The notes: a model not told the origin generated them from the sequence alone. 64,000 nt of DNA from Marinobacter sp. BGYM27 (GCA_025153445.1 JANZNS010000010.1:1-64000), one strand, 5' to 3'. Shown: positions 45,504 to 55,429, numbered from the stretch's first letter. Translations and numbers: made by a program.

Positions 45504-45938
45504 ATGCAAATACGAAAAGCGCGCCTGACCGATGCACAGGCGATCGCGACACTGGCCCATGAACTGGGCTACGAGGCCAGCGAGGCCGACATGGTTTTCC
45601 GGCTCACCCACCTGCTGCCCGATGAGAACCAGTTTGTTGCGGTGGCCGAGCTGAAGGATCAAACACTCGCCGGCTGGATCTCGGCGGAGCGACGGTTATC
45701 ACTGGAGTCCGGAGAAAAGGCCGAGATAGTAGGGCTTGTGGTGGGTAGCCAAGCCAGGCGCACCGGTGCAGGTCGAGCACTGGTGAGCGCCGCTTGCGAA
45801 TGGGCCCAAGCCCGCAAACTCAACAGTCTCTGTGTGCGCTCCAACGCCGCGCGCACAGAAGCTCACCAGTTCTACCCTGCGCTGGGCTTCAACCACAACA
45901 AGACGCAACATGTTTACGTGATCAGCCTCAAAGGCTGA
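45504..45938 (+). CDS. GNAT-family N-acetyltransferase
   Basis: The protein has 144 aa. Starts MQIRKARLTDAQAIATLAHE. The acetyl-CoA loop is VGLVVGSQARRTGAGRALVS and the C-terminal motif is RTEAHQFYPALGFNHNKTQH. Acceptor unknown. It shares little sequence with its GNAT neighbour, so it is not a recent duplicate. Confidence 0.9.
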   Translation: MQIRKARLTDAQAIATLAHELGYEASEADMVFRLTHLLPDENQFVAVAELKDQTLAGWISAERRLSLESGEKAEIVGLVVGSQARRTGAGRALVSAACEWAQARKLNSLCVRSNAARTEAHQFYPALGFNHNKTQHVYVISLKG

Positions 45939-45971
45939 TCGTCGTGTTGATGTGTCACACCACACAGACAT

Positions 45972-46005
45972 AAAAAAGGCTCCGGGGTTTCGCCCGAAGC
46001 CTTTT
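45972..46005 (-). terminator. Bidirectional terminator between convergent genes
   Basis: AAAAAAGGCT and AGCCTTTT flank CCGGG/CCCG. On the minus strand the stem ends in TTTTTT, on the plus strand in TTTTC, serving both the GNAT gene and the DUF2059 gene. Confidence 0.8.
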
Positions 46006-46021
46006 CATCAACCGAACGCTG

Positions 46022-46876
46022 TCACTTTGCAGGCGGCGCGCCCGGGTTCAGCAACCGCACAAGCTGGTTGCCCACCGATTCGATCGGTTTCATAACGGCT
46101 TTCTGGATCGAATCAGTCACCACCTTGGTGTAGCGGGCGCCGGACTCTGTCTCCAGAAAATCCAGATACTGGCGGATCTCGTCCGTGCTGAAATCACGGT
46201 AAGTGTACAGGTAAGCGGCATATACCTGCTGCTCGACCGCAGCACTCAGGGTGGAACGCTGGCTTTCGATCTGTTGCTTCATTTGATCAAAGGTCGGGCC
46301 ATTGCCACCGCGCATGGCGGACATGGCCGATGCCAACCCCATTTGGACCGCGATTGCAGTATCGACAGTGCTCTCGGTTGCCCGCGACGCCTTATCAAAC
46401 TCAGCAAACAGGGCTTCGCGATCCGTGCCCTTGGATTTCTCCATGAGCTGGCTGCTCTGGGCCTGCAGGTTCTGCCAGGCTGCAGGCTTTGACGCAGCGA
46501 TTTCGGCACTGGTGATACGCCGGCCCAGCTTGGTGTCATACCAGTCCTGTACCGACTGCAATTGCGGTTCGCTCAGGCCTTTATCAAGATTATTCACCAC
46601 CTGGTCACGAATATCAGCGGTATTGAAAGCGCGGCTGACAATGCCACCGATGGTGTCAGCGATAATCGGTTCAACCTGCCCGGTTTGCTTCAGGCCATCT
46701 CGAATACCCTGGCTCATCATTGCCGGGTACTGTTGAATAATTTCACCCAGTGGTGAGGTTCTGACTATGGATTCAGATGTTGCACTGGCCTGGGTTACGC
46801 CACTGAACAGCACGGCCGCCATCATGGCGAGCGCCCGAACAGGCAGGGTCATATCGGTCAGCGGGGATAAACGCAT
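46022..46876 (-). CDS. DUF2059-containing periplasmic protein
   Basis: The protein has 284 aa from the ATG at 46876. A signal peptide of about 30 residues ends near GVTQASA. The chain is helical, with a C-terminal DUF2059-type segment FSTDEIRQYLDFLETESGAR and an earlier related copy, LSEPQLQSVQDWYDTKLGRR, so the protein may be an internal duplication. The function is unknown. Confidence 0.78.
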   Translation of the reverse strand: MRLSPLTDMTLPVRALAMMAAVLFSGVTQASATSESIVRTSPLGEIIQQYPAMMSQGIRDGLKQTGQVEPIIADTIGGIVSRAFNTADIRDQVVNNLDKGLSEPQLQSVQDWYDTKLGRRITSAEIAASKPAAWQNLQAQSSQLMEKSKGTDREALFAEFDKASRATESTVDTAIAVQMGLASAMSAMRGGNGPTFDQMKQQIESQRSTLSAAVEQQVYAAYLYTYRDFSTDEIRQYLDFLETESGARYTKVVTDSIQKAVMKPIESVGNQLVRLLNPGAPPAK

Positions 46877-46990
46877 TGCGGTCTCTCTTTCATCAGAATA
46901 AAGCACACTTATGCCATGCCGGACGTTTCCCAGCAAGCGGATAGCGCCCAGTTTAGATGACGATTTGGAGAGACTACGGGGAAGGCTGCG

Positions 46991-47018
46991 CCCACTGCCT
47001 GCGCAACAAGGCAGTGGG
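46991..47018 (-). terminator. Hairpin downstream of phoU
   Basis: CCCACTGCCT and AGGCAGTGGG form a perfect 10-bp stem about 25 bases after the phoU stop. No T-run follows, so termination efficiency is uncertain. Confidence 0.55.
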
Positions 47019-47041
47019 TCAACAGCCGATAGCAGGGATTT

Positions 47042-47761
47042 CTAGCGGCCTACAATTTTTTCAGCTTCTTCGACCGGAGTGTGACGTACGTCTTCGCCCT
47101 TCGCCATGAAGATAACGTGTTCCGCCATATTGCAGGCATGATCGCCCACCCGTTCCAGCGCCCGCAACACCCACATCACCGACATGCAGCGCGAGATATT
47201 GCGTGGATCTTCCATCATGAAGGTAATCAGGGTGCGGGTCGCTGCCTGATACTCTTCATCAACGCGCTTGTCAGCCTTCATGATACGCAGCGCCTGCTCG
47301 GAGTCGAGACGGGCAAACGCATCCAGCGCATCCCGCACCATCTGAATCACATGAGACCCAATGTGGCGCACTTCTACGTAGCCGCGAGGTGCCTGGCCTT
47401 CCTGCGACAGACTGACGGCAAACTTGGCGATCTTCTTCGCCTCGTCGCCAATTCGCTCCAGGTCCGCTACCATCTTGATCACTGAAATAACCAGCCGCAG
47501 ATCCCGGGCCGCAGGCTGTCGACGGGCGATGATCCGGGTCGCTTCCTCGTCGATTTCGAGCTCCAGCCGATCGACCTGCTTATCCCGGGCCCGAATCTCG
47601 TCAGCCCGATGCCCGTCACCATCAATCAGCGCATCAATAGCGTCACCCACCTGCTCTTCGACCATACCGCCCATCCGCAGGAAATCTTCCTTGAGACCGG
47701 CCAGATCGTCATTGAACTGGTGAGAGATGTGATCGCCGTAAATATCTTCCTGTTTTGCCAT
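47042..47761 (-). CDS. phoU: Phosphate-signalling protein PhoU
   Basis: The protein has 239 aa, two three-helix PhoU repeats. Metal-binding motifs are visible, such as DLERIGDEAKKIAKFAVSL in repeat one and ALERVGDHACNMAEHVIFM in repeat two. PhoU links the Pst transporter to PhoR, damping the Pho response when phosphate is ample. It is the last gene of the pst operon, 21 bases after pstB. Confidence 0.97.
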   Translation of the reverse strand: MAKQEDIYGDHISHQFNDDLAGLKEDFLRMGGMVEEQVGDAIDALIDGDGHRADEIRARDKQVDRLELEIDEEATRIIARRQPAARDLRLVISVIKMVADLERIGDEAKKIAKFAVSLSQEGQAPRGYVEVRHIGSHVIQMVRDALDAFARLDSEQALRIMKADKRVDEEYQAATRTLITFMMEDPRNISRCMSVMWVLRALERVGDHACNMAEHVIFMAKGEDVRHTPVEEAEKIVGR

Positions 47762-47782
47762 GGTTGTAACTCCGGTGCCGGG

Positions 47783-48667
47783 TTAGCCGAAACGGCCGGT
47801 GATATAGGATTCTGTCAGGTCATGCTGGGGCGATGTGAACACCTTGTTGGTCTCATTTACTTCGACCAGATGCCCCAGGTGGAAGTAGGCTGTTCGGTTG
47901 GATACCCGGGCTGCCTGCTGCATCGAGTGCGTCACGATGATGATCGTGTAGCTTTGCGAAAGTTCGGAAATCAGTTCCTCGATTCGCGCTGTTGCAATTG
48001 GGTCCAGCGCCGAACAGGGCTCGTCCATCAGCACCACTTCAGGGCTGACGGCAATGGCGCGAGCGATGCACAAACGCTGTTGCTGGCCGCCGGAAAGACC
48101 GGTGCCGGGCATGTGCAAGCGATCTTTAACTTCGTTCCAAAGACCTGCGCTGCGCAAGCTCGATTCCACCATCTCATCCAGTTCGGACTTGCGGTTGGCG
48201 AGGCCGTGAATGCGAGGTCCGTAGGCCACATTGTCGTATATCGATTTCGGGAACGGATTCGGCTTCTGGAACACCATGCCCACCCGGGCACGCAGCTCCA
48301 CAACATCGCGCTTGGGGTCATAGATATTCTGACCATCGAGTTCCAGCGTGCCTTTGACCCGGCAAATATCGATACTGTCGTTCATCCGGTTCAGGCAGCG
48401 CAAAAACGTCGACTTGCCACACCCGGAAGGGCCGATGAAGGAAATGACTTCATTCTTCGCAATATCCAGGCTGATACCTTTTATCGCCTGGGTTTCGCCA
48501 TAAAAGACTTCCACGTCACGCAAGGTGAACTTGGCATTGTCGGCAAACGGGGTACCAACGGTTTTACCGCGAAGTCCGGCATCGTCCATGGGTTTCTCCT
48601 GCGGGGTTAAAACTGCAGGTTCAGGCGTTTCCGTCTTGTTAGCAAGACCCGAGTTCATCGTATTCAT
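47783..48667 (-). CDS. pstB: Phosphate ABC transporter ATP-binding protein PstB
   Basis: The protein has 294 aa from the ATG at 48667, with GGAGAAT directly upstream. Walker [10 protein letters not shown], signature [14 protein letters not shown], Walker [16 protein letters not shown]. The N-terminus carries about 40 extra residues ahead of the ABC core compared with E. coli PstB (257 aa). It powers phosphate import. Confidence 0.97.
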   Translation of the reverse strand: MNTMNSGLANKTETPEPAVLTPQEKPMDDAGLRGKTVGTPFADNAKFTLRDVEVFYGETQAIKGISLDIAKNEVISFIGPSGCGKSTFLRCLNRMNDSIDICRVKGTLELDGQNIYDPKRDVVELRARVGMVFQKPNPFPKSIYDNVAYGPRIHGLANRKSELDEMVESSLRSAGLWNEVKDRLHMPGTGLSGGQQQRLCIARAIAVSPEVVLMDEPCSALDPIATARIEELISELSQSYTIIIVTHSMQQAARVSNRTAYFHLGHLVEVNETNKVFTSPQHDLTESYITGRFG

Positions 48668-48680
48668 GAATATTCTCCTG

Positions 48681-49958
48681 TTACCACCGGCGCTCAAGGC
48701 GACGGCGCAGCCAGATGGCGATAGCGTTCATACTGATCAGGAACGCCAGCAGCACCATGATGGCCGCTGAAGCGCGTTCGATAAATGCGAGTTCCGGGCT
48801 GCCTGCCCAGAGGAAAATCTGCACCGGCAAGACAGTAGCTGAATCAAACAGACCGTCGGGCACATCGACAATAAAGGCGACCATACCAATCAGCAGCAGC
48901 GGCGCGGTTTCACCCAGTGCCTGCGCCATACCGATAATCGAGCCGGTCAGCATCCCCGGCAGCGCTAACGGCAGAACGTGGTGCAGAACCACCTGCATCT
49001 TGGAGGCACCAATCCCTTCTGCCGCTTCGCGGATCGACGGCGGGACGCTCTTGATGGCCGCGCGGCTGGAAATAATGATGGTTGGCAAGGTCATCAGCGT
49101 CAGTACCAGACCCCCGACTACCGGCACCGAACGCGGCATACCAAACAGGTTGATAAACACCGCCAGACCAAGCAAACCGAAGATAATCGACGGCACCGCC
49201 GCCAGATTATTGATGTTCACTTCAATGAAGTCGGTCAGCTTGTTCTGGGGCGCAAACTCCTCCAGATAGATAGCCGCAGCCACGCCAATCGGGAACGACA
49301 GCAGCAGCGTCACCAGCATTGTCAACAGCGAGCCGACGATCGCCCCCAGAACACCTGCATTTGCCGGCTCCCGGCTATCACCGTTGGAGAAAAACACATC
49401 GTTGAAGCTGTTCTCGATAACACCGGCTTCGACCAGCTGATCCACCCAGGCTTGCTGTTGCTCGCTCAGCTTTACGGTGTAGGTTGGATCATCGCCGTGC
49501 TTCACGTAGACACTTACATCATCATGAGCCAGGAACGTCATGGTCTGGGTGGTGCCCATTATGCCGGGATCAGCCTTCACCGCATCGCGAAGCTGGTTCG
49601 CAGCATAGGTATTGAGCAGCTGGCCCAGCGCGCGCTGGGCCGTCTTGCCTGTCGCGTCTGACACCTGATTTTCCAGCGCTACGACCAATGGCGCCTTGAA
49701 GTCCGCCATACTGAACGCTTCAGCGTCCGTGGGGTCTTCCAGGTACATCACCTCCGGGTCAAGCTGCACTTCCAGCGTGACCGTGGTCTTGATAAACCCG
49801 GTGTAGCCCTTGCCGATAATATCGGCAAACAGGATCACCAGAGCTGACAGAGCGATCACAATCGCCAGGATGCCGTAGAACTTGAAACGCTGCTCCTTGC
49901 GGTAACGACGCTTCAGCGACTTGCGAACGATTTCCTTCTGGGACATGGCGTTATTCAT
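48681..49958 (-). CDS. pstA: Phosphate ABC transporter permease PstA
   Basis: The protein has 425 aa from the ATG at 49958, which overlaps the pstC stop by eight bases. TM1 (about 30-55) is followed by a periplasmic insert of roughly 130 residues that E. coli PstA (about 296 aa) lacks. Then come the usual helices and the EAA-type loop [20 protein letters not shown]. Enlarged Pst permeases are known in Pseudomonas-type bacteria. Confidence 0.95.
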   Translation of the reverse strand: MNNAMSQKEIVRKSLKRRYRKEQRFKFYGILAIVIALSALVILFADIIGKGYTGFIKTTVTLEVQLDPEVMYLEDPTDAEAFSMADFKAPLVVALENQVSDATGKTAQRALGQLLNTYAANQLRDAVKADPGIMGTTQTMTFLAHDDVSVYVKHGDDPTYTVKLSEQQQAWVDQLVEAGVIENSFNDVFFSNGDSREPANAGVLGAIVGSLLTMLVTLLLSFPIGVAAAIYLEEFAPQNKLTDFIEVNINNLAAVPSIIFGLLGLAVFINLFGMPRSVPVVGGLVLTLMTLPTIIISSRAAIKSVPPSIREAAEGIGASKMQVVLHHVLPLALPGMLTGSIIGMAQALGETAPLLLIGMVAFIVDVPDGLFDSATVLPVQIFLWAGSPELAFIERASAAIMVLLAFLISMNAIAIWLRRRLERRW

Positions 49959-51339
49959 ACTGTTCCCGATATTTGCGAACCACATGGAGGGCAATAACAT
50001 TCAGCACCAGCGTGACCAGGAACAGCATCATGCCCAGTGCAAACGCAGACAACGTCTTGGCACTGTCGAATTCCTGGTCACCGACCAGCAAAGTGACGAT
50101 CTGCACGGTTACCGTGGTTACGGTTTCCAGCGGATTGGCCGTCAGGTTTGCAGCCAGGCCCGCCGCCATCACCACGATCATGGTTTCACCAATCGCCCGC
50201 GATGCGGCAAGCAGCACGCCGCCCATGATCCCCGGCAAGGCGGCTGGAAAGATCACTTTGGTCATGGTTTCTGACTGGGTAGCGCCCAGCGCCAGCGAGC
50301 CATCCCGCATGGTCTGTGGCACTGCATTGATCACATCGTCAGACAGAGAGGACACGAAAGGGATAATCATGACGCCCATCACCAGCCCGGCAGCCAGTGC
50401 ACTCTCCGACGAGGCACTCAACCCGATCGAGGATGCGAGATCCCGTATAAACGGCGCCACCGTCAATGCTGCAAAAAACCCGTAAACCACGGTAGGTACG
50501 CCCGCCAGCATCTCCAGCATCGGCTTGACGATGCTGCGCGTGCGTCTGGACGCGTACTCAGACAGGTAGATGGCCGACATCAATCCCACTGGCACTGCAA
50601 TCAGCATCGCGATAGCCGAAATCATCAGGGTGCCGACAAACAGCGGGATCATCCCGAACGACCCTTCAGCGCCCACCTGGTCAGCCCGAATCGCTGTTTG
50701 CGGGCTCCAGCTGGTACCGAACAGGAATTCAAACATCGGCACTTTCTGGAAGAAGTGAATCGTCTCGAAAATCACCGAAAAAATAATGCCGGCCGTTGTC
50801 ACAATGGCGAGACCAGCACACAGGAAGAAGATCTTGCGCAGTATGGATTCAACCTTCTCCCGCGCATTCACGTGCGGAGCAATCCGCAACCAGGCAATGA
50901 AGGCCGACAATACCGCAATACAGATCACCAACAAGGTCATGATCATCTGGCTTTCGTCACGCAGCGTGACCAGCAGGCTCGCAGCATCATTGATCGCGGC
51001 GGGCACAGACTCTGCCGACAAAGCGCCGGAGGCAACGTTGCTGATCTGGGACAGCACCAGACTGGCCTGCCCTACAGATTCCGGTCGCAACTCCGCCGGC
51101 AAACTGCCAACGACGACAAGCTGAATGACCTTGTCCTCAAAGCCCAGCCATAACAGCAGAATCAGCAAGGCCGGCAGGCCACACCAGAGCGCAGCGCGGG
51201 CAGCGTAATAAAATGGCAGGGATTTCAGATTACGAATACCGCCAAGTGGTGTCGCCAACGCTCGGGACCGGGCATACCCCAATGCAAATGCAATGGCGAT
51301 CAGTACCACGAGCAGCGGGAAGAGATTGGCTGGCTGCAT
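49951..51339 (-). CDS. pstC: Phosphate ABC transporter permease PstC
   Basis: The protein has 462 aa, longer than the E. coli protein (about 319 aa). An N-terminal TM segment and a loop region precede a second TM near residue 140, then the conserved permease core with GTLMISAIAMLIAVPVGLMS and the EAA loop AVPQTMRDGSLALGATQSET. It pairs with PstA to form the channel. Confidence 0.95.
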   Translation of the reverse strand: MQPANLFPLLVVLIAIAFALGYARSRALATPLGGIRNLKSLPFYYAARAALWCGLPALLILLLWLGFEDKVIQLVVVGSLPAELRPESVGQASLVLSQISNVASGALSAESVPAAINDAASLLVTLRDESQMIMTLLVICIAVLSAFIAWLRIAPHVNAREKVESILRKIFFLCAGLAIVTTAGIIFSVIFETIHFFQKVPMFEFLFGTSWSPQTAIRADQVGAEGSFGMIPLFVGTLMISAIAMLIAVPVGLMSAIYLSEYASRRTRSIVKPMLEMLAGVPTVVYGFFAALTVAPFIRDLASSIGLSASSESALAAGLVMGVMIIPFVSSLSDDVINAVPQTMRDGSLALGATQSETMTKVIFPAALPGIMGGVLLAASRAIGETMIVVMAAGLAANLTANPLETVTTVTVQIVTLLVGDQEFDSAKTLSAFALGMMLFLVTLVLNVIALHVVRKYREQYE

Positions 51340-51475
51340 GTTGTCTCTCTTTGATTCGTATCATTCAAGGAGCTGTTCTATCTGCCCCGTCGAACCGTTT
51401 TTCATTGATTATCAGGGACTCAAGCCCCAACGACATTGTGTTCACTGGCTTGCTAAATGCAGGTTTGACATATGC

Positions 51476-51556
51476 AAAAGGTGCGAAGCTCTGTTCGCTC
51501 CGCACCTGCGGTAAACCTGTTTTGCCCCGCCAGCTGCCTCGCAGCGCCGGGGCAAG
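51476..51556 (-). terminator. Double hairpin between pstS and pstC
   Basis: On the minus strand a first stem (TTGCCCC ... GGGGCAA, 51521-51556) is followed by a second, AGGTGCG-GAGC with GCTTCGCACCTTTT (51476-51507). The latter ends in a short T-run. In pst operons such structures let the binding protein be made in excess over the membrane subunits, by partial termination or mRNA protection. That role is inferred. Confidence 0.65.
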
Positions 51557-51564
51557 AGTACCGG

Positions 51565-52617
51565 TTATTTCAGTTCATCACCGGTCATGGTTTTCATTGC
51601 TTTGGCATTCTTGGCCGCTTCCATACGAGCACTGCGCTCAAGAGGAATCAGACCAACATCTGCCAGGTAACCATTGTCACCCCAGGTGCCTTCGCTGGTG
51701 AATTCACCCACATATTCAGCAATGCCTGGCACGACACCGACGTGTGCTTTCTTGACGTAGAACCACAGTGACCGGGCAACAGGATACGCGTCGCTGCTGA
51801 TGTTCTCCATTGTAGGCTCTTTGCCGTTGATGGTAGCCGCCTGCAGTGTGCCCGCATTCTCTTCAAGGAAGCTGTAACCGAAGATGCCGTAAGCACCAGG
51901 GTCACTGTTCAGCTTCTGGACGATCAGGTTGTCGTTCTCACCAGCCTCAACGAATGCGCCGTCTTCACGAATGCTTTGGCAAGCCTGTTCCATTGCATCT
52001 TTTTCCATGGCCTTGATCATGTCGATCTCTTTACAGCCACCTTCCATTGCCAGCTCGTTAAACGCATCACGGGTTCCGGATGTTGGCGGCGGTCCCATGA
52101 CACGAATCGGCTTGTTGGGAAGACTTGAATCGATTTCGCTCCAGTTCTTGTAAGGGTTGGCCACCAGCTTGTCGCCGCCTTTTGGATCCGGCACTTCTTT
52201 GGCCAAGGCCAGGTAGATCTGCTTCAGGCTTATGTCCAGGTTCTCAGCCTTTTGAGAACTGGCCAGTACAATGCCGTCACTGCCGATCTTGACTTCAACG
52301 ATGTCCTTCACGCCGTTGCTGTTGCAACGTTCAAACTCACTTGGTTTCATACGGCGGGATGCATTGGTGATATCCGGCGTATCGGTACCCACACCGTCAC
52401 AGAACAGTTTCAGACCGCCACCAGAACCGGTTGATTCCAGTTTTGGAGTCGAAAAATCGGTATTACGACCAAAGCGCTCAGCAACCACAGTTGCGAACGG
52501 ATAAACGGTAGATGAACCCACGATGTTAATGGTTTCGCGAGCCATGGTTGGGGTTGATACTGCGGCCAGAGCGCCCGCTACCGCTACACTTGCAACAACT
52601 GCTTTCAATTTAGTCAC
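51565..52617 (-). CDS. pstS: Phosphate-binding periplasmic protein PstS
   Basis: The protein has 350 aa and a GTG start with GGAGG upstream. A signal peptide ends near STPTMA. Phosphate-site motifs are IVGSSTVYPFATVVAERF, STGSGGGLKLFC with the Ser/Gly ligands, and ITNASRRMKPSEFERC. It presents phosphate to PstCA and is first in the pst operon, behind a Pho box. Confidence 0.96.
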   Translation of the reverse strand: MTKLKAVVASVAVAGALAAVSTPTMARETINIVGSSTVYPFATVVAERFGRNTDFSTPKLESTGSGGGLKLFCDGVGTDTPDITNASRRMKPSEFERCNSNGVKDIVEVKIGSDGIVLASSQKAENLDISLKQIYLALAKEVPDPKGGDKLVANPYKNWSEIDSSLPNKPIRVMGPPPTSGTRDAFNELAMEGGCKEIDMIKAMEKDAMEQACQSIREDGAFVEAGENDNLIVQKLNSDPGAYGIFGYSFLEENAGTLQAATINGKEPTMENISSDAYPVARSLWFYVKKAHVGVVPGIAEYVGEFTSEGTWGDNGYLADVGLIPLERSARMEAAKNAKAMKTMTGDELK

Positions 52618-52739
52618 GTTGAGCCTCCATAATGCACATTGTCTGACGGGCGTTCTGTTGACAGTGTTAATTCCTGTCCTTCAGACCCGTATTCGAAACC
52701 GGCAAGAGTGAGCCGATGAGTGCAGCCTAAGGGCTATAT

Positions 52740-52757
52740 GTGACACTTACATGACAG
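52740..52757 (-). promoter_or_regulatory. Pho box upstream of pstS
   Basis: Minus-strand CTGTCATGTAAGTGTCAC contains two PhoB half-sites (CTGTCAT and GTGTCAC) spaced 11 bases apart, matching the Pho box consensus closely. It lies about 120 bases before the pstS start. The following CATATAGCCC TTAGGCT region would hold the -10 element. PhoB activation under phosphate starvation is expected. Confidence 0.85.
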
Positions 52758-52881
52758 CGGGCGCGCTTTTTCGTACACACCGATATACGCCATTGGTCGA
52801 CACTGGCAGGATTTTGCTTGCAGACAGCGCTGCGCCCTCTAACATATGGGCCTACAATTCCAATAACATGACTATTAAATC

Positions 52882-53439
52882 ATGACTCATAACGCTCCCC
52901 TGATCCGATTTATGCGATCGCTGGACACTTTCACGGAAGTCACGGGCCGCACACTCGCCTGGCTGAACGTGGGAATGGTCGTTCTGACATTCGCTGTCGT
53001 CCTGCTGCGGTACCTGTTCAATCACTCTTCCATTTTCATGCAGGAAAGTGTGATGTACCTCCACGCGATGGTCTTCATGCTGGCCAGCGCCTACACCCTG
53101 AAGCACAACGAGCACGTGCGGGTCGATATCATCTACCAGAAACTTTCCGGGCGCCGACAGGCACTGATTGATCTGCTCGGAACATTATTCCTGATGCTAC
53201 CGGTGGTTATTTTTATCGCCGTTACCAGTTGGGATTACGTGGTGCGCTCCTGGCACATCATGGAAACCTCGCCGGAATCATCCGGTATTCCGGCAGTATT
53301 TCTCCTGAAGTCACTAATGCCATTGATGTGCGCCCTTTTAATCATTCAGGGAGTCGCAGAAGTGCTCCGTAATATTGCCGTAATGACCGGCGTCTTACCC
53401 AAAGAAGCGCCGCCGGCGGCAGCGGAGGAGTGGCTATGA
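52882..53439 (+). CDS. TRAP transporter small permease (DctQ type)
   Basis: The protein has 185 aa with four TM helices (about residues 28-50, 60-78, 99-119, 139-160). The family motif FMQESVMYLHAMVFMLASAY and HNEHVRVDIIY are clear. No Shine-Dalgarno sequence is seen before the ATG. Its end overlaps the large-permease start as ATGA. The DctQ subunit bridges the binding protein and DctM. Confidence 0.93.
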   Translation: MTHNAPLIRFMRSLDTFTEVTGRTLAWLNVGMVVLTFAVVLLRYLFNHSSIFMQESVMYLHAMVFMLASAYTLKHNEHVRVDIIYQKLSGRRQALIDLLGTLFLMLPVVIFIAVTSWDYVVRSWHIMETSPESSGIPAVFLLKSLMPLMCALLIIQGVAEVLRNIAVMTGVLPKEAPPAAAEEWL

Positions 53440-54821
53440 GCGGTTTTATCGAGTTCCTGCCATTGGTGATGTTTGCAGTGGTCTGTGTGGTGCTCATGGC
53501 AGGCTACCCGGTCGCGTTTTCCCTTGCCGGCACCGCACTCGCCTTTGCTTTTGGCGGCACACTGTTTGGCGTATTTGATACCAGCTTTCTCGGTGCATCA
53601 CCGAATCGCCTGTTCGGCTTGCTGACCAATCAGACCCTGATCGCGGTTCCACTGTTTATTTTCATGGGCTGTATGCTGCAGCAATCAAAGATTGCCGAGA
53701 ATCTGCTGGAAAGCATGGCGGAAGTGTTCAAGCGCATGCGAGGCGGGCTGGGTATTTCAGTGGCCGTCGTGGGCATGCTACTTGCCGCCAGCACTGGTAT
53801 TGTCGGTGCAACTGTGGTCACCATGGGGCTGATCTCTCTGCCCACAATGCTCAAGCGGGGCTACAGCCCATCGCTTGCGACCGGTACTATCTGCGCGACC
53901 GGCACCCTGGGCCAGATCATTCCCCCATCCATCGCACTGGTGTTGCTGGGTGATGTCATGTCCAGCGCCTACCAACGGGCGCAGCGGGATATGGGCATCT
54001 TCAGCCCTGACACGGTTTCGGTGGGCGACTTGTTTGTTGGTGCGCTGATTCCGGGCCTGTTGCTGGTTCTTCTGTACATTATTTATATTATCGCTGTGGC
54101 CTATATCCACCCCAATTCCGCGCCGAACGACAACCGGACCGACGAAGAAAAGCGGGATCGCGACCTCAATATCTGGCGCGACCTGACTCCGCCCCTGATC
54201 CTGATCGTTGCGGTGCTCGGCTCTATTCTGTCAGGCATCGCCACGCCAACCGAAGCGGCCGGTGTGGGCGCTTTGGGCGCCAGCATCCTGGCAGCCATCA
54301 AGCGCCAGATGAGTGTCGAAATCATGCGCAACGTCTGCCAGCAGACGACTCGCGTCACCTGCATGGTATTCCTGATCCTGATCGGTGCAGCAATTTTCTC
54401 ACTGGTGTTCCGGGGCTACGGTGGCGATATCCTGATCCACGATATTTTCACCAATATGCCCGGCGGTGCCGTCGGCGCCATGATCGTGGTCATGATTGTC
54501 ATCTTCCTGCTCGGCTTTATCCTCGACTTTATCGAGATCACCTTTGTGGTGGTGCCGATCGTGGCACCGGTACTGCTCAAAATGGGCATTGATCCGGTCT
54601 GGCTGGGCATCATGATTGCGCTGAACTTGCAGACGTCATTCCTGACGCCGCCTTTCGGTTTCTCTCTGTTTTACCTGCGCGGCGTAGCGCCGCCGGAAAT
54701 CAAAACATCACAGATTTACCGAGGCGTCATTCCGTTCATTGCCATACAGGTCCTGATGCTGATCATGCTGGCGATCTGGCCCGTGCTCGCCACCGGCTTG
54801 CCGGAGTATTTCTACGGATAA
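53436..54821 (+). CDS. TRAP transporter large permease (DctM type)
   Basis: The protein has 461 aa from the ATG at 53436 with GGAGGAG upstream, twelve or so TM helices. Conserved segments: FIFMGCMLQQSKIAENLLES, GATVVTMGLISLPTMLKRGY, GTLGQIIPPSIALVLLG and TSFLTPPFGFSLFYLRGVAP. It drives sodium-coupled uptake of an organic acid. The cognate binding protein is encoded convergently at 55491. Sequence style is that of the TakP/mannitol-chloroaromatic subgroup of TRAP systems. Confidence 0.94.
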   Translation: MSGFIEFLPLVMFAVVCVVLMAGYPVAFSLAGTALAFAFGGTLFGVFDTSFLGASPNRLFGLLTNQTLIAVPLFIFMGCMLQQSKIAENLLESMAEVFKRMRGGLGISVAVVGMLLAASTGIVGATVVTMGLISLPTMLKRGYSPSLATGTICATGTLGQIIPPSIALVLLGDVMSSAYQRAQRDMGIFSPDTVSVGDLFVGALIPGLLLVLLYIIYIIAVAYIHPNSAPNDNRTDEEKRDRDLNIWRDLTPPLILIVAVLGSILSGIATPTEAAGVGALGASILAAIKRQMSVEIMRNVCQQTTRVTCMVFLILIGAAIFSLVFRGYGGDILIHDIFTNMPGGAVGAMIVVMIVIFLLGFILDFIEITFVVVPIVAPVLLKMGIDPVWLGIMIALNLQTSFLTPPFGFSLFYLRGVAPPEIKTSQIYRGVIPFIAIQVLMLIMLAIWPVLATGLPEYFYG

Positions 54822-54853
54822 CCCCGGCACAGCAACGTCAATCTCAAAAAAAG

Positions 54854-54896
54854 GCCATGCAGCAGTCACAAATGCCTGCTGCATGGCTTGTGTTTT
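54854..54896 (+). terminator. Intrinsic terminator after dctM
   Basis: GCCATGCAGCAG and CTGCTGCATGGC form a perfect 12-bp stem, followed by TTGTGTTTT; A7 precedes the stem on the left. Confidence 0.85.
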
Positions 54897-55007
54897 AGCT
54901 ATTCGATAGCGTATTAATCACACAAACGATAACAACAAAAACGGCAACAGGGCCCTGTGTGGCCTGTCCGATTCACTGCGACCAGAGAGCTCCGAGCCAG
55001 CACACCC

Positions 55008-55409
55008 ATGAACATGACAGACGACGACAAACCCAACCCTCGCGGACAACTCGCACTGCAACTTATCCCGTTACCGTCCGACACCAATGCCAACGGCGAT
55101 GTGTTTGCCGGCTGGCTGGTCAAACAAATGGATTTGGCAGCGGCGACAACGGCCGGCCGTATCTCCCGCGGGCGAACGGCTACAGTCGCTATCGATCGTA
55201 TGGAGTTTCTGTCGCCATTGCGTGTCGGCTCACAGGTGGCGTGTTATACCCACCTTGAAGACATTGGCAGCAGCTCGATGAAGATCAGCGTCGAAGTCTG
55301 GACCCTGGATCGCAATACCGATCGCCGGCGCAAAGTCACCGAGGCGATGTTTGTGTTCGTTGCGATAGATGAACAGGGCAGAATCAGGGAAGTGCCGAAG
55401 CAGGACTGA
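55008..55409 (+). CDS. Hotdog-fold acyl-CoA thioesterase (YciA-like)
   Basis: The protein has 133 aa from the ATG at 55008; a second ATG at 55014 is possible and upstream in-frame codons look non-coding. Motifs: LQLIPLPSDTNANGDVFAGW with the catalytic Asp, VKQMDLAAATTAGRISRGRT and VAIDRMEFLSPLRVGSQVAC. It hydrolyses acyl-CoA thioesters. It sits between the TRAP permease genes and the convergent binding-protein gene, flanked by terminators on both sides, so it is probably an independent unit. Confidence 0.9.
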   Translation: MNMTDDDKPNPRGQLALQLIPLPSDTNANGDVFAGWLVKQMDLAAATTAGRISRGRTATVAIDRMEFLSPLRVGSQVACYTHLEDIGSSSMKISVEVWTLDRNTDRRRKVTEAMFVFVAIDEQGRIREVPKQD

Positions 55410-55429
55410 GCAATAGCAGGGTTATAGTT

